6,424 nt of DNA from an uncultured Ruminococcus sp. (GTDB taxonomy: Bacteria > Bacillota_A > Clostridia > Oscillospirales > Ruminococcaceae), in contig CAMYYQ010000069.1 in assembly GCA_947303535.1 (NCBI GenBank), positions 1-6,424 on the forward strand. The letters run 5' to 3'. This document shows, in pieces, positions 4,939-6,424 of the stretch (the stretch's first letter is position 1; each line of letters opens with the position of its first letter). A model generated the notes under the pieces. It saw only the letters and a program-made list of their open reading frames with translations. It did no database searches and had not been told where the DNA came from. A program made the translations under genes and the position numbers.

Positions 4939-6276
4939 ATGGACAAGAAAGCAATGTATAAAATAAGCTACGGACTTTTCGTCGTTACGGCAAACAGCAG
5001 CGGCAAAGATAACGGCTGTATCACAAACACTCTGGCACAGGTGACTTCAACTCCCAACAGAGTCAGCCTGACAGTGGCAAAGACTAATTTTACTCACGAT
5101 ATGATACTTGAAACAGGAAAATTCACGGCTTCTGTTATCAGTACAGATGCTGATTTCGGACTCTTCAAGCACTTCGGCTTCCAGTCGGGACGAGATGTGG
5201 ATAAATTCGCGGACTTTTCCGACTGCAAACGCGCAGAAAACGGCACGATGATAGTTACAAAGGGTACTAATGCGTTTATATCCTGTTCCGTATGGCACAG
5301 TATAGATCTGGGCACACATACCATGTTCATTGCAGATGTTACGGATATGGAAGTGCTCAGCGATGCTCCTTCCGCAACCTATGAATACTATCAGAGCAAT
5401 ATCAAGCCAAAGCCCGAAGCTGTAGGAACTACTGCCGACGGTCAGACTATATGGAGATGTGTTATCTGCGGATATGAATATGTGGGCGAGGAGCTTCCGG
5501 ACGACTTTGTCTGTCCGATCTGCAAGCATGGCAAGGCAGATTTTGAAAAGGTAACAGGAGCTGCTAAGAATGACGCAGTACCCGTAGGAAAGACCGACAG
5601 CGGCGAGACTATATGGAGATGTACCGTATGCGGTTATGAGTACATCGGCGATGAAGTACCTGCTGACTTTGAATGTCCTATCTGCGGCGTAGGTGCAGAC
5701 CAGTTCGAGCTTATAAGCTCAGCACCTGCCAAAAGCAGCGGAAATAAGTACGCAGGCACAAAGACCGAGAAAAATCTCCTTGAAGCCTTTGCAGGAGAAT
5801 CTCAGGCAAGAAACAAGTACACTTACTTTGCTTCTGTTGCAAAGAAGAACGGCTATGAGCAGATAGCTGCGCTGTTCCTGCAAACTGCCGAGAACGAAAA
5901 GGAACACGCTAAACTCTGGTTCAAGGCGCTGGGCGGCATCGGTACTACAGTTGAGAACCTCAATCAGGCTGCTGACGGCGAGAACCATGAGTGGACGGAT
6001 ATGTATGAGAGAATGGCGAGGGAAGCAGACGAAGAGGGCTTCCACGACCTTGCTGCCCAGTTCCGCGGCGTAGGAGCTATCGAAAAACACCATGAGGAGA
6101 GATACCGCGCTCTGCTCCATAACATCGAGGCCATGGAGGTATTCAAAAAGAGCGGCGTGACTATGTGGGAGTGCAGGAACTGCGGACATATCGTAGTGGG
6201 CACGGAAGCTCCCGAGGTCTGTCCTGTATGCTTCCACCCGCAGAGCTATTTTGAGGTAAGAAAAGAAAACTACTGA
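4939..6276 (+). CDS. Flavin reductase-rubredoxin-rubredoxin-rubrerythrin fusion protein
   Basis: A 445-residue multi-domain redox protein. Residues 1 to about 155 resemble the FMN-binding flavin-reductase/flavoredoxin domain of Moorella-type Hrb ([13 protein letters not shown], then [20 protein letters not shown]). Two rubredoxin domains follow: C174/C177/C192/C195 and C228/C231/C246/C249. From about 270 comes rubrerythrin: [19 protein letters not shown] with E287, ENEKEH with E320 and H323, HEWTDMY with E351 and D354, and IEKHHEERY with E382 and H385, forming the diiron site. It ends in the usual rubrerythrin rubredoxin-like domain (C412/C415/C428/C431). By family knowledge, rubrerythrin reduces hydrogen peroxide using electrons from rubredoxin. 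The fused flavin reductase could supply them from NAD(P)H, making one self-contained cytosolic peroxidase; this is inference. No signal peptide. A flavodoxin-like gene follows 30 bp downstream. Confidence 0.93.
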   Translation: MDKKAMYKISYGLFVVTANSSGKDNGCITNTLAQVTSTPNRVSLTVAKTNFTHDMILETGKFTASVISTDADFGLFKHFGFQSGRDVDKFADFSDCKRAENGTMIVTKGTNAFISCSVWHSIDLGTHTMFIADVTDMEVLSDAPSATYEYYQSNIKPKPEAVGTTADGQTIWRCVICGYEYVGEELPDDFVCPICKHGKADFEKVTGAAKNDAVPVGKTDSGETIWRCTVCGYEYIGDEVPADFECPICGVGADQFELISSAPAKSSGNKYAGTKTEKNLLEAFAGESQARNKYTYFASVAKKNGYEQIAALFLQTAENEKEHAKLWFKALGGIGTTVENLNQAADGENHEWTDMYERMAREADEEGFHDLAAQFRGVGAIEKHHEERYRALLHNIEAMEVFKKSGVTMWECRNCGHIVVGTEAPEVCPVCFHPQSYFEVRKENY

Positions 6277-6306
6277 TAATATCTGACATAAAAGGGGAAT
6301 GAGGGT

Positions 6307-6424
6307 ATGATCGTTTATTTTTCAGCTACAGGCAACAGTAAATATGCCGCAGAGCGTATTGCTGACGCACTTGGCGACAAGGCGGTATCAATTGAAGAGA
6401 AATGCTATGATATAACCCTGAAAG
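6307..6424 (+). CDS. Flavodoxin-like protein, probably of the EFR1 flavodoxin/ferredoxin group (N-terminal 39 residues)
   Basis: The frame opens MIVYFSATGNSKYAAERIAD and stays open to the window edge. FSATGNSKY (residues 5-13) is the FMN-phosphate-binding loop of flavodoxins, directly after the first beta strand. The wording SATGNSKYxAERIA is what I associate with clostridial EFR1-type proteins, which fuse a flavodoxin domain to a 2x[4Fe-4S] ferredoxin. The ferredoxin part cannot be checked here. AAAGGGG (6291-6297) lies 9 nt before the ATG. It starts 30 bp after the rubrerythrin fusion on the same strand, so the two are probably co-transcribed and may share electron-transfer duties. Confidence 0.8.
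   Translation, partial: MIVYFSATGNSKYAAERIADALGDKAVSIEEKCYDITLK

Overview
The window looks like a chromosomal segment of an anaerobic, low- to mid-GC Firmicute. Ruminococcus or another Oscillospiraceae genus is my best guess. This is inferred from the short, clostridial-type ThiC, the rubrerythrin/rubredoxin/flavin-reductase proteins of strict anaerobes, strong AGGAGG-like ribosome binding sites, extended -10 promoters and the style of intergenic repeats. No rRNA or other marker fixes the species.

Layout. Positions 1-1740 (minus strand) hold a two-gene unit: a FAD-dependent oxidoreductase of the amine-oxidase/UDP-galactopyranose-mutase-like group, whose stop codon overlaps the start of a GtrA-family membrane protein that runs off the left edge. 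Its promoter (1886-1914) and a terminator-like leader hairpin (1830-1870) lie upstream. Positions 1995-2240 form a composite repeat island: a heptamer array, a palindromic core, a small inverted-repeat-bounded unit, and a second heptamer array. Positions 2243-4822 (minus) hold a complete thiamin-pyrimidine unit: promoter, TPP riboswitch, intrinsic terminator, a second copy of the repeat core, thiD, thiC and a final terminator. Positions 4849-6424 (plus) hold a divergently transcribed redox unit: a 445-residue fusion protein (flavin reductase, rubredoxin, rubredoxin, rubrerythrin with its own C-terminal rubredoxin-like domain) followed 30 bp later by the start of a flavodoxin-like gene.

How the genes work together. 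ThiC makes HMP-P from aminoimidazole ribotide, and ThiD phosphorylates it (and salvaged HMP) to HMP-PP. The riboswitch would shut both off when TPP is plentiful. The fusion protein carries every module needed to take electrons from NAD(P)H through flavin and rubredoxin irons to a diiron peroxidase site, so it may be a self-contained peroxide/oxygen detoxification enzyme. The FAD enzyme and GtrA pair probably serve cell-surface glycan or lipid-linked sugar metabolism.

The most noteworthy items are the multi-domain fusion protein and the two related repeat elements, one of which lies inside the thi leader between the riboswitch terminator and thiD. I found no CRISPR, tRNA, rRNA, phage genes or transposase genes.
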